Shown in pieces: positions 20,697 to 29,862 of a stretch of 64,000 nt of DNA. Every line of letters begins with the position of its first letter. Position 1 is the stretch's first letter. Below the pieces are notes generated by a model. It was given only the letters and a program-made list of their open reading frames with translations, was not told the origin of the DNA and made no database searches. This DNA comes from Ascoidea rubescens DSM 1968. Taxonomy: Eukaryota; Ascomycota; Saccharomycetes; Ascoideales; Ascoideaceae. The stretch lies in the NCBI RefSeq assembly GCF_001661345.1, contig NW_017962916.1, positions 319,369 to 383,368 on the forward strand, in the 5' to 3' direction. Made by a program: the position numbers and the translations under genes.

Positions 20697-22025
20697 TCAT
20701 GTGGATGAGATCACTTTAACAATGTCAGGTTTTGTGGAGTTGAAATTTGCCTGGCCTATTGATAGTTGTAAATCCTCTAGATTGTATACCACATAGGCGT
20801 ATCTTAAAAACAAGTCTCCAAGAATAAAATTGTCACCATCAACTCCAAAGAGTTTTAAACCGCAGTATGAGACGTTATTTTCGTATCCAAATTGTTCTAT
20901 TAATGAGGACATTGGAACATTGACGATCTTTTCGCCAAAGTTGAAAGACAAGTTTTTGTTGGCAAAAACCAGGCGAAAGTCAAGACATTTTCCATAGTAC
21001 AAAGTCAGAGAATCATAAAGGATGATAGAGATTGATGGTGGTAGTTTGAATTTCTGTGCAATGTTTTCAAGATATTGTGTGGGGACGTATATGGAAGTAG
21101 TACCAGAATCAAGCAAGACAAAGGAGCTTGGAGCGATTATGTTTGCAGTATTGGAGTAGGAGGAAGGACCGGCATTTTTCGAATTGATTGACAATGAAGA
21201 CATGTTGACATAGAAATGAACAGATTGTGATATGTAAGGATATGGGTTAACAATTGGCAAAGTAACCAAACCATCAAGAACCTTTGAGCGATCAATAGCA
21301 CCAAATAAGATTGAGCCAGTCTTTGAATTGGTGTCANTGTAGCCCACAAGATTCCTCAAGCCAATGCCCATCACAGCTTGAGATGAGTTAGATTCTTGAC
21401 TCAAGCCCATAAACATGTTTTTAATCTGTGGAGCAAAAGGCCTTCTGCCTAAACGAACAGTATCTGTTCCATAGATACCATAGGCAAAGGTGGTATCCAT
21501 GTAATTGACTTGGAATTCTAATTTGGATGAGTTCCAGGTAGAAGAGGCAGATTCGTTGTATAAACCCAATTCTCTTGAGCAGTTAACCTCACCAATATCA
21601 CCACTGAGTTGATAGTAGCTGCCAGTGTCCTTGCCAGATTTATAATCACTTATAGACTGGTTAGAGCAGTAAGGATTGGACGTTGAGTGGATCCACAAGT
21701 CTGAGGAGCCAGTGTCAAGCAAGAAACCCACTTTCTGGGGTGGGGTACCAATGTACAAGAACATCTTGTAGTAGTAGTCCTGGTTGTGGATTATGGAGGT
21801 AACGTAGCCATCTCTTTTATAGAGCTGGGCAGATCTCAGATCGTGTTTCTGGTGGATGTCGAAATCGAATTTGATTATGTCCTGTTCGTGCTGAAAATAT
21901 TCATATCTAAAGTTGTGAAAAATATTTTCGGTCAAGTTATCGGCACGATTCTTTTCAGGAATATAGAGTGAAGAAACTGAGCTGAGCAAGAGAGCAGCAA
22001 GAAGAGCATAAAGCAGAAGGATCAT
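20697..22025 (-). CDS. Secreted aspartyl protease (yapsin/candidapepsin type)
   Basis: Start chosen at the ATG at 22025, which gives a clean signal peptide (residues 1-19); an upstream extension to 22091 lacks an ATG. As assembled it has 442 residues. Kex2-type Lys-Arg at 70-71 would release the mature enzyme. The first active-site motif DTGSS is at 104-108 and the second, LLDSGTT, lies in the C-terminal half; YIGTPPQKVGFLLDTGSSDL is typical of the family. There is no C-terminal hydrophobic tail, so GPI anchoring as in yapsins is not supported and secretion is more likely. A single N at 21337 stands where the paralogue has 67 bp, so about 22 residues are missing from the assembled protein without loss of frame. 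The gene is a tandem duplicate of the broken copy at 18225-19592. Confidence 0.88.
   Translation of the reverse strand: MILLLYALLAALLLSSVSSLYIPEKNRADNLTENIFHNFRYEYFQHEQDIIKFDFDIHQKHDLRSAQLYKRDGYVTSIIHNQDYYYKMFLYIGTPPQKVGFLLDTGSSDLWIHSTSNPYCSNQSISDYKSGKDTGSYYQLSGDIGEVNCSRELGLYNESASSTWNSSKLEFQVNYMDTTFAYGIYGTDTVRLGRRPFAPQIKNMFMGLSQESNSSQAVMGIGLRNLVGYXDTNSKTGSILFGAIDRSKVLDGLVTLPIVNPYPYISQSVHFYVNMSSLSINSKNAGPSSYSNTANIIAPSSFVLLDSGTTSIYVPTQYLENIAQKFKLPPSISIILYDSLTLYYGKCLDFRLVFANKNLSFNFGEKIVNVPMSSLIEQFGYENNVSYCGLKLFGVDGDNFILGDLFLRYAYVVYNLEDLQLSIGQANFNSTKPDIVKVISST
21242..21432. other. Assembly gap (one N at 21337) flanked by sequence identical to the paralogue
   Basis: 95 bp on each side of the N (21242-21336 and 21338-21432) are identical to 18761-18855 and 18923-19017 of the neighbouring protease copy, and the divergence starts exactly at both outer ends. 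The 67 bp between the two blocks in the other copy (18856-18922) are absent here. Equal 95-bp flanks are what a de Bruijn assembler with k of 96 leaves at a collapsed repeat. Confidence 0.85.
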
Positions 22026-22586
22026 TTTGGAGCACAGGGTTGGAGCACACAGAAGAGAGATATATACATGAAGGGAAAAGACTGGCAACAATGTGGAGGA
22101 GGTTGGGAGGTTTATATATATATAACATCTGGGGCTGAAGATACATCTGTTAGGGTATTATTAGAAGGAGTGACGGATTAGGTGGTTCGCTACCGTTAGG
22201 CTGTTCCTGCTGGGATTGGGCCCAGACCCATGGAGTCAGATCCCCAGAGCAGATCCCGTGAAAGGGTTTGGAGAGGGTCTGGCGTGGGTCTGGCGGTGCT
22301 GGAGAAATCTCCGATGCTGAAACACCCTCCGCAGCTGAGCCACGTCTATTCTTCCTTGAAACGTTTCGAGCCAGGGCTTAAAGCTGTTCTTCGCCCTTGC
22401 TGCTGGTCCCATCCCTAGCGTTGGGGTTGCAGCCGGATCTTTTGTCTCTGCATCGAGTGCGTTTCGGCAGCCAATCAGACTCGGCAACCGCAGACGCCGA
22501 TGCCAAACTCAAACAGGAAAAGCTGCAGGTCCAAAATCTATCATGAGATAATTCTACCTAGCGAGTAATATACGCTTCAACAGCCC
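22026..22586. other. Protease promoter with a G+C-rich patch
   Basis: Upstream of the intact protease on the minus strand and downstream of the Myb/SANT-like gene. An alternating TA stretch lies at 22116-22124. The stretch 22190-22510 is clearly richer in G+C than the coding regions around it and is open in several frames by chance. No gene recognised. Confidence 0.55.
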
Positions 22587-25403
22587 TTATTTGCAACCAC
22601 TCGACTTGCCTGTCAACTCGGTGTCGATATTGCTGTTGTCAGTATCAAATGAGCCTGCGTTTTCTCCCAAGTTGGTGCTAACCTGGGTGTTGGTGAGCTC
22701 GGTGCTGATATTGCCGTCGCCATCAGCGTTTCCATTGCTTTTGTCCAACTCCATATCAATGTTCATGTTGTTTACACTATCTTCCTCGTTCTCTTCACTA
22801 AGTTCACTGATCACATTTATCTCCTGGGCGATATCGCGGTTAATCTCGTCGTTAATCTCGTCGTTAATCTTATTGCTGATCTCATTATCGATCTCATTAT
22901 CAATCTCATTGATTTCTTTGTTGATGCTATTGTCGATATTGCCTTCCCTGCCATTATCCATTGCGCCCAAACTGGAATTTTCGTTGAGATTATTAGACGA
23001 AATATTGTTATTGCTCATATCGATATCGATATCATTACCGTCACCATTACCATCATTATTGTCATTGTTATTATTAATACTCTTTTCATTTTCGATGTTT
23101 TTACTATTGTCCTTTATACTTTCCTTCTCGCCATTATTCTGCTTGTGATCGTCACTACTAATTATGTCGTCATCATCCAAAGAATCCAACGCTGCTAGTT
23201 TTTTTTCTTCCAAAGTGAAATCTTCGTCTAATAATGTTTCTCTCAAGATTTTGTTTTCTTCGACTAAATTGATTAGTTTTTTCCATCCTTTTTTATTAAT
23301 GAGCTTTTCAGACCTCAATCTCACTAAAAACTTTGACAATGCTTTGTTCTCTTGTTTAAACTGTTTTAGCAACGATAAATTATTTAAAGACGAAAAGTTG
23401 CTTAAGGAGCTCGTCAATTGATTTTGAATATTAAAAGCCGAAAGACCGTTCAAATTTTCATTCTCGTTACTACTATTATTATTCAACGACTTGGCATTTT
23501 TACTGAAACTGAATGAATTTTGATTTAGGTTTTGGCTATTTCCATTTCCATGTTCATGGTTAGAAATTTGGCTTTGGTTTTTAATTTCCGATTGATTTGG
23601 AACCAAATAAGGAAATTTATTCTTTATAGAAAATTTAGTAAGTGATGATTTATACGAATTATCCATTTTTCCTGCTTTATGTTTTAAACCATTGTAATGA
23701 TTACCATTACTATTATTATTATTACTATTATTGTTGTTATTATTAGTATGATTATTATTTAATTTAGAGTTAATATTAGTGGAATTAGTGGAATGGCTTA
23801 AATTATTTAAATTATTTAAATTATTCATACCATTACTTAAATTGTCATTCATATTGGCACCAAAATTGCTAAGATTAAGATTATTAAGGTTGTTAAGATT
23901 ATTAAGGTTGTTAAGATTACCAAGATTATTAAGATTACTGAGATTATTAAGATTGTTAAGAGTATTAAGATTATTAAGATTATTAATCCCATTCATATTA
24001 CCACTAGAAATACTACTCGAACTCGTATTTCCATTCAAAAGCAATGTCGATTGCAATACTTGAGAAGTCGCATTGTTAATATAATCGTTTATAGAAGAAT
24101 TATTCTCGGGAATTGAGGAGTTGACATTATGGTTGGTGGAAGCAGCGGCAGCAGCAACAGTTGCTGCTTCAGTCTGAAGCTGTGTTAACAATGTTTGAGC
24201 ACTGTCAAACACCCCAATCCGAAGGTGGTAATGATACATGTAAAAATTACCTTTTTTACTAAATTTCTTAACACAACTAATCTTTTTTTTCAAATCATTA
24301 TTATTGCTTAGCGAAATTTGCTGGATTAATTCTGTTATTTGCTCAGGCGATAAATTAAACCTTCCCTCATTTTGTTTCCAGTTTATTCCTGAAATGTTTG
24401 GTGATGAATTAAACATAATCAATTTAAAGATATCATATTCTTTTCTAACATCTAGTAATTTCTTACGAATAGATTCTCCGTAAAAGGATTTATCATTAAA
24501 TCGAGAATTCATCTTTTTCTCAATCAAAGTATAAATCCCCGACGATCTAACATAGGATGTTCCATGATGAGTCAAATCACTAAAGATATCAATTAAAGCG
24601 ATTACATGTTCATGGGTATAAGGAGTTTTAATTAATTTCGAGACACTACCGCTGGCTAATTCATTACTCCCATCATTTGAGTTATTTGAAGAATTTGCAT
24701 TCGAATTCAAATTGTTTAAACCATTTGGATTGTTCGAATTTGGATTGTTCAAGTTGTTGGAATTGTTGGAATTCATATTAATATTACTCATACTATTAAT
24801 ATTGGTTTCCGAAACATTATCATTCAACGAATCAGATATGTTGTCCATTGCATTTAAATCGTTTTTGCTATCGTTGTTATGGTTATGGTTATGGTTATGA
24901 TTATGATTATGGTTATTACTATTGTTTTTGTTAGCATTATTACTATTCGAGTTATTATTAGGATTATTACTATTTAACTGAGTAACTTGTTGGTGGATTA
25001 AAGACTGTGAACTACTAATGTGATTTTGAACATTTAAACTATTACTGTTGCCTGTGATGCTGTTTAGATTACGACTATGGTTGTGAAGACCATGGTTGAC
25101 GTTGAGCAAGCTATGAGGGCCATGGCTACTGCTATTTGAGTTATTACCTAAACTAGTATTTAAATTGTGACCATGAGTGAGGGCATGAGATAGATTTTGA
25201 TTTTGGTGATGAAATGAATTAGAGCCTGAATTGGAATTGGAACTTGAGCTGGGACTTGGATTGGAATTGGAATTGGGATTGGAATTGGAATTGGAATTGA
25301 TGTTTGAGTTTACTTGGGTACCAGCAGAATCTCCCTGGTGTAGCTGATTAGCATTGGACAATCCATAGATGTTGTTTCTGTTTTCGTTGACGATGGAATA
25401 CAT
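22587..25403 (-). CDS. Myb/SANT-like DNA-binding protein with long Asn-rich tracts
   Basis: 938 aa from the ATG at 25403; the frame extends to 25481 only from a TTG. A compact domain at about 255-355 starts TPYTHEHVIALIDIFSDL, contains KKLLDVRKEYDIFKLIM, and closes with GINWKQNEGRFNLSPEQI. This is the pattern of Myb/SANT-like (Myb_DNA-bind_3) domains, in which a three-helix bundle is followed by a short Trp-containing segment. A basic stretch (KKKISCVKKFSKKGNF) follows near 365. The rest is low complexity: Asn/Ser/His-rich residues 20-250, an Asn-Leu repeat near 470-520, and an acidic Asn/Asp/Ile tail from about 760. A coiled-coil-like Leu/Lys segment lies near 660-720. DNA binding is likely. 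Neither an orthologue nor targets can be named from sequence alone. Confidence 0.7.
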   Translation of the reverse strand: MYSIVNENRNNIYGLSNANQLHQGDSAGTQVNSNINSNSNSNPNSNSNPSPSSSSNSNSGSNSFHHQNQNLSHALTHGHNLNTSLGNNSNSSSHGPHSLLNVNHGLHNHSRNLNSITGNSNSLNVQNHISSSQSLIHQQVTQLNSNNPNNNSNSNNANKNNSNNHNHNHNHNHNHNNDSKNDLNAMDNISDSLNDNVSETNINSMSNINMNSNNSNNLNNPNSNNPNGLNNLNSNANSSNNSNDGSNELASGSVSKLIKTPYTHEHVIALIDIFSDLTHHGTSYVRSSGIYTLIEKKMNSRFNDKSFYGESIRKKLLDVRKEYDIFKLIMFNSSPNISGINWKQNEGRFNLSPEQITELIQQISLSNNNDLKKKISCVKKFSKKGNFYMYHYHLRIGVFDSAQTLLTQLQTEAATVAAAAASTNHNVNSSIPENNSSINDYINNATSQVLQSTLLLNGNTSSSSISSGNMNGINNLNNLNTLNNLNNLSNLNNLGNLNNLNNLNNLNNLNLSNFGANMNDNLSNGMNNLNNLNNLSHSTNSTNINSKLNNNHTNNNNNNSNNNNSNGNHYNGLKHKAGKMDNSYKSSLTKFSIKNKFPYLVPNQSEIKNQSQISNHEHGNGNSQNLNQNSFSFSKNAKSLNNNSSNENENLNGLSAFNIQNQLTSSLSNFSSLNNLSLLKQFKQENKALSKFLVRLRSEKLINKKGWKKLINLVEENKILRETLLDEDFTLEEKKLAALDSLDDDDIISSDDHKQNNGEKESIKDNSKNIENEKSINNNNDNNDGNGDGNDIDIDMSNNNISSNNLNENSSLGAMDNGREGNIDNSINKEINEIDNEIDNEISNKINDEINDEINRDIAQEINVISELSEENEEDSVNNMNIDMELDKSNGNADGDGNISTELTNTQVSTNLGENAGSFDTDNSNIDTELTGKSSGCK
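23865..23992 (-). repeat. Nine-base repeat encoding Asn-Leu-Asn units
   Basis: A run of ATTATTAAG-type 9-bp units, with variants, reads Asn-Asn-Leu on the minus strand within the Myb/SANT-like gene. Confidence 0.75.
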
Positions 25404-26407
25404 CTCGAAAGGTGAGTGGATTAGTCTTTTCGATGAGAGTGATTCTATATATCTGAGCTGAAAAGAAAGGAGTGAGAGCAAGAGTTGGAGATAAAAATTC
25501 TGAGAAAAAGGAGAAAAAAAAAACAGAGGAAATCTCGATTTCTTGCTTGTTTCGCCAAAAAACTAAACGTGTTTGTGTCTCACCGCCCGTCGCCGCGCGA
25601 AATCACCAGCCCACTGGGCCCAAAACGCGAAAATATCTGCGAAAATTCGCAAATCCAGCTATGTTCGCCAGTGTGCGATTCTTATGGCACATGATTTGAT
25701 TAGATAATCAAAGCAAGAATCAATTCAAAAGGGACTTGCCACAAATAGTGTTTCGGTTCTTGAACCAGACCCCATCCCAAGTTTAATAGGAATATCAATA
25801 TATAAAGAGTAGGAATTCAACAAGGAATTAAAACTTATTTCTTGATTTCTTTTTTCTTATAATTATTCTTGTCTTCTGCCTCTTTTATATTTTCAAATAG
25901 ATACTCGATTTGGGGCAATTAGTACTTGTGGCTAAAGCACGATTTGGGCTGAAACCTGTTGAACTGAGACAAAGTGTATTACCTAGCAAAGTCATGTGTT
26001 AGTGGAGTAACACAGCAACGCATACATGTGTGCTCTTATGTATCATAATGTGCTACTATGCAATCACATGCGACAGCGATATCCTACCCTCTGAGTGGTC
26101 CCATCCAATTGGTTGTTTTCAATTTAACCCAAAAACATCGAAAGATGTTGGGAAATTATAAACATTTCAACGAAAATGATATCTTTTTAGCTAATGACTT
26201 TTTAAGCGAAACTGTATTGGGTGCAATTATAAATAGTTTGCTCACTTGAAACAGTTTTATAACTTTTGTGATTTTTCATTTTTTCATTTTTTCTTTCTTT
26301 CTTTCATTTTTTTCCTTTTTCCTTTTTCCTTTTTCCTTTTTCCTTTTTCCTTTTCCTTTTTAAAGTTTTTATTCATTCAAGATATAAATCTTCAAGTCAT
26401 TATCAAA
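25404..26407. promoter_or_regulatory. Divergent promoter between the Myb/SANT-like gene and FAR-17a paralogue 1
   Basis: About 1 kb. G+C-rich segment at 25570-25660; TATAAATA at 26228-26235, about 175 bp before the right-hand ATG; then a TTTTTCC repeat at 26305-26355 just upstream of it. A 63-codon ATG frame at 26058-26249 has no family match that I can see. Confidence 0.5.
26305..26358 (+). repeat. TTTTTCC pyrimidine repeat
   Basis: Five or more tandem CTTTTTC units lie within 100 bp upstream of the FAR-17a paralogue 1 start. Pyrimidine runs here are common in yeast 5' leaders. Confidence 0.75.
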
Positions 26408-27319
26408 ATGAATTATTCAAACAAAAAGTCGCTTCGAAAACCTGATAACGTTTATTCCTCGTATCTAAACGCATTTTCATTTATACTGATTTCAATATCT
26501 TTATATTATAAATGTCAATTAACCTTGCCATCCAATTTAAAATTGGCTGGTAATAAACAATTTCTATCAACTTTAATTTGTCTATTGACTTTAGTTTATA
26601 ATCTAATAACCATTATATGTTTTTTCTTGAACAAAATAAATAGTAATCATAATCATAATCTTAATCTTAATATTAATCACAATCTTAATCATAATAATAA
26701 TAATAAAGACAAACTAAGTGTCAGTTCTTTATACTATTTTAAAAACAACTTCATTCATTCAATCTGTTTAATTATCCAATTTTTGATATTCGTAATCTAT
26801 TGGCCTTTGAAATTGTATAACAGAGATTTACTTTATTATTCTTCATCCAATTCAAAATCTTTTCCGGATATATTATCTAACCAGCTCTCATCATTAACCT
26901 CTTCTGCTTCTTCATCTAATGTCAATAACTATGATGAATTAAATTTTTTAATTGAACTCACCATCCATATTCTACCTTATTTATTATTATTAACTGATTT
27001 CTTATTTTTCTTGCCAAACTACCAAATTAAGAAAAGATTAATCAGTTTACTCATAGCAGTTTTGATTTTTTTTTATTATGTTTTCTTACTACTATTGGTT
27101 GATACAGGATTAAATCAAAATTTACCTTACCCTTTCTTGCAAAGTTTAATTTACTCAATCAATCATAATAATATTAAAAGTATTTTCTTAGATGTTTTAA
27201 TTATCTTGGTGGTTTGCAATTTATCTTTTATCGTTTTTATTATTCATAAAAAACTACATTCATTAGCTGTTAAAAACAAAATCAATGAAAAACCAATAAC
27301 ATTTTTGGAATTGATTTAA
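26408..27319 (+). CDS. FAR-17a/AIG1-like multi-pass membrane protein, paralogue 1
   Basis: 303 aa from the ATG at 26408; the longer frame starts at a TTG within a pyrimidine tract. About six hydrophobic segments are spread along the chain, as in the FAR-17a/AIG1 (ADTRP) family of threonine hydrolases that cleave branched fatty-acid esters (FAHFAs) in animals. Family hallmarks are LPSNLKLAGNKQFLST at 40-55 and the conserved His at 187 in LTIHILPYLLLL. At the position where paralogue 2 and animal enzymes have the nucleophile Thr, this copy has Ser54, followed by Thr55. A His/Asn-rich loop at 80-100 is unique to this copy. Tandem with paralogue 2, about 630 bp downstream. Substrate in yeast unknown. 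Confidence 0.8.
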   Translation: MNYSNKKSLRKPDNVYSSYLNAFSFILISISLYYKCQLTLPSNLKLAGNKQFLSTLICLLTLVYNLITIICFFLNKINSNHNHNLNLNINHNLNHNNNNKDKLSVSSLYYFKNNFIHSICLIIQFLIFVIYWPLKLYNRDLLYYSSSNSKSFPDILSNQLSSLTSSASSSNVNNYDELNFLIELTIHILPYLLLLTDFLFFLPNYQIKKRLISLLIAVLIFFYYVFLLLLVDTGLNQNLPYPFLQSLIYSINHNNIKSIFLDVLIILVVCNLSFIVFIIHKKLHSLAVKNKINEKPITFLELI

Positions 27320-27946
27320 TTTTAACAAAAAAATTAAAAACAACAACAACACACACAAACACATATTAAATTAATAACCTGATTTATCTGATTTTTCCAT
27401 TTTAATTACTTATATTCTTACATTTTTACATTTTTACATTTTTAATTTCTCAATTTCTTATATTCTTATAATTTGGTTCATCTCACTCTATTACGGGTTT
27501 TCTCTGGTAAAATCGCTCTCATTAAATCGTTGATTGAGATTGTATCTTTGAATGAAACCTTTTGCCCCATTTTTTATAGTCCATATATTAAATGCACAAA
27601 ATGCTGTTTTCATTGATTGATACCCACGCTTTTTGTTTACCCCAGACATCCAACACCAAAATCCCATGACGTCATCCTCCGATAACCGATAACCGATAAG
27701 CGTCCCCGTGCAAACAAAATCGTTCCGCCACTCTAGGTTACCCTGTGGCTGTTTTTATCAGCTGCCATTACACACCATCTATCCAGAGAACCCGCCCATA
27801 AGAAAACATAAATACTTCTCAATTCAAACATTCAATTAAAGTGGAAGCAAAGTGGAAGCAAAATTACAGCACTTTTTTCCATTTCAATCGCAATTCCAAT
27901 TACCATACACAATAACTCTCTAACAACGCCCAATTCATTCCATAAA
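27320..27946. promoter_or_regulatory. Promoter of FAR-17a paralogue 2 with CRE and triple GATA sites
   Basis: A perfect TGACGTCA palindrome at 27667-27674 (ATF/CREB site) is followed by three GATAA cores at 27681, 27688 and 27695, each 7 bp apart. They lie about 250-280 bp before the ATG, within a G+C-richer patch (27640-27790). Two 12-bp GTGGAAGCAAA copies at 27841-27862 precede the leader. Confidence 0.55.
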
Positions 27947-28741
27947 ATGGCCTCTACTTCCAAAGAACCCATCGACTCATCAACTACTAGAGTTGTTCCC
28001 CAGAATCACTCTTCTTCTGTATCCCATAAAAATATAAAGTCCCTATTGTTGAATGTTTCCTGTCTCTTGATCTCTTCATATGGTTTAATCTTCATCACAA
28101 AATTGCAATTGCCCTCCAACTTGTCCAACGCTGGTCATAAACAGTTTCTCACAAACATTTCCTGCGTGCTAACAATCATAAACTACTTATTTGCAATTGT
28201 TTCTCAGTTGCTCAATTCTCCATCCTTGTATTCTTTCAAAAATAATTATGTCCATTCAATTGCTTTGATATTGGAGTCTATTGTTTTTATCATCTACTGG
28301 CCTTTAAAACTTTTTTTCATCCATTTAATTGCTTATAAAAGAGACGTTGATCTTACTGATCTTGGTGAAATTGATATTGAAACCACAATCCCAGATGGTG
28401 GATTAAGCTCTCTTCCCTTCTCTATTGATTTTTCTATTCATTTTGTTCCTTATGTCTCTTTATTAATCGACTATATGTTTTTCCTGCCAAATTTCACAAT
28501 CTCAAACTCAAAGGTCTTCTTTATTACTTTCTCTTTATCTGTTTCCTATTGGTTTTGGTTAGACTATTTAATTGACCCATCTAATGGTGATTCATATCCT
28601 TATCCATTTTTGAATTTCAGTACCTCATCAAGATTAATCATATTTTTTATTGTTTCTGTAGTCGCCTTGGGCTCTTTTCTACTTCATAAAAAAATTCATT
28701 CACTTATAGTTGAAAAGAGATCTCTGTCAAAATCATTATAA
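27947..28741 (+). CDS. FAR-17a/AIG1-like multi-pass membrane protein, paralogue 2
   Basis: 264 aa, ATG at 27947. Shares with paralogue 1 the LPSNLSNAGHKQFLTN segment (55-70), FKNNYVHSI (97-105), YWPLKL, a His in IDFSIHFVPYVSLLIDY, and the ending LHKKIHSL. Thr69 and His165 sit at the places of the catalytic Thr and His of animal AIG1/ADTRP. About six membrane segments are visible. Compared with paralogue 1 it lacks the Asn/His loop and has a longer polar N-terminus. The reaction expected from the family is hydrolysis of fatty-acid esters of hydroxy fatty acids; its yeast substrate is unknown. Confidence 0.82.
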   Translation: MASTSKEPIDSSTTRVVPQNHSSSVSHKNIKSLLLNVSCLLISSYGLIFITKLQLPSNLSNAGHKQFLTNISCVLTIINYLFAIVSQLLNSPSLYSFKNNYVHSIALILESIVFIIYWPLKLFFIHLIAYKRDVDLTDLGEIDIETTIPDGGLSSLPFSIDFSIHFVPYVSLLIDYMFFLPNFTISNSKVFFITFSLSVSYWFWLDYLIDPSNGDSYPYPFLNFSTSSRLIIFFIVSVVALGSFLLHKKIHSLIVEKRSLSKSL

Positions 28742-29020
28742 TTCCAGAATTTCATAATATTTTAAAGATTGCCTATAGGCTTATAAATTAAATTATTAAA
28801 ACATAAAATAATATCTTCAGAACAGCTAAAGTATTATATAAATTTTTGTTCATTTTCATTGCTTTTAAATAATTATAATAAATACTATTTATATTACTCA
28901 GAAAAAGTTACTATTTCAAATCTTCAAAAAATATATTTCTCACATAATCTAACATTTTTCAATTAATAGTAAGAACTTCAAAGATAAAATCAAAACTGAA
29001 TGAAAATAAAATAGCAATAC
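28742..29020. other. Unique 3' flank left of the inverted repeat
   Basis: A+T-rich 3' flank of FAR-17a paralogue 2. The repeat arm begins abruptly at 29021, and the preceding bases do not match those outside the right arm. No target-site duplication or terminal repeat was seen at the junction. Confidence 0.7.
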
Positions 29021-29862
29021 CCACTGCAATGGGACGGTCTCTAATTGGCCAATTCAGCTCTGATCCTCTGTTTCTGCTTCTTTTGGTTCTTTTGGTTCTT
29101 TTGGTTCTTGATCATCTGTATCCAGTTTTTGTATTGTGTATTGTGTATTGTAGTGGTGATATCCACTGACTTGAAAAATATGTTGAATCATTAGCACTCC
29201 CAGAGCTGGCAGATGCTGTGAAGTAACAGTTGCAACAGATGGTAGGAGAGAGTTAAACGCCAGTGAATGTCCTCGAGATGGTGTGCTATTCAAGCTGGAT
29301 CAGAATTACCAGTCTCTATTTGATCCAATTGAATGATTTAGTTGAGCATTACACATTACTCTGAGCGAAAGAACTCACTCTCATATACTCATATATATGC
29401 CTCAAATAATGGTTTGATGGTTTGATTACATTAAAGTTTATTAAAGTTAGATCAAAAGTATAAAATGCATCATAAATTATTAATTATATCAAAGTTCGTC
29501 TATGGACGAACATAGGAAAAGGAAATCAAAAAGTAATAATAATAATAAAAATAATAAAAATAATAAAAATAAAAATAAAATAAAATAAAAATCTATCACC
29601 ATGCAAGGAAAAAAACCTATAATTATTCACAAAATAATAAAATCACAAAAATAAAGTCACAGATTTAAAAAATCCAAAAAAAAAATAAAAAAATTAGTCA
29701 ATTTTAGCTGAGTCTATCCACCATATTGCTAGGTTATCGAGATAGATCAAATCATTTCTTGAAAATTATTATGCTGTTGGTAAACCAAAATAAGCAGCAT
29801 ATTCACCAAATTTTAATATACTTGTTGTAAGCTTGTTGTAAGCGTTTAATGATGACAAAAAT
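29021..29862. other. 3' flank of the left ATO copy within the arm
   Basis: A+T-rich, with an AATAAT/AAAAT-rich stretch near 29535-29590. A 79-codon frame at 29054-29293 begins at TTG and includes a simple Gln-Glu-Pro-Lys repeat; I do not call it a gene. Confidence 0.6.

Noticed and set aside
26058-26249. 63-codon ATG frame upstream of FAR-17a paralogue 1
   Set aside because: No family resemblance; chance frames of this length are expected.
29054-29293. 79-codon frame with a Gln-Glu-Pro-Lys repeat (mirrored at 37218-37457)
   Set aside because: It begins at TTG rather than ATG and consists partly of a simple repeat.
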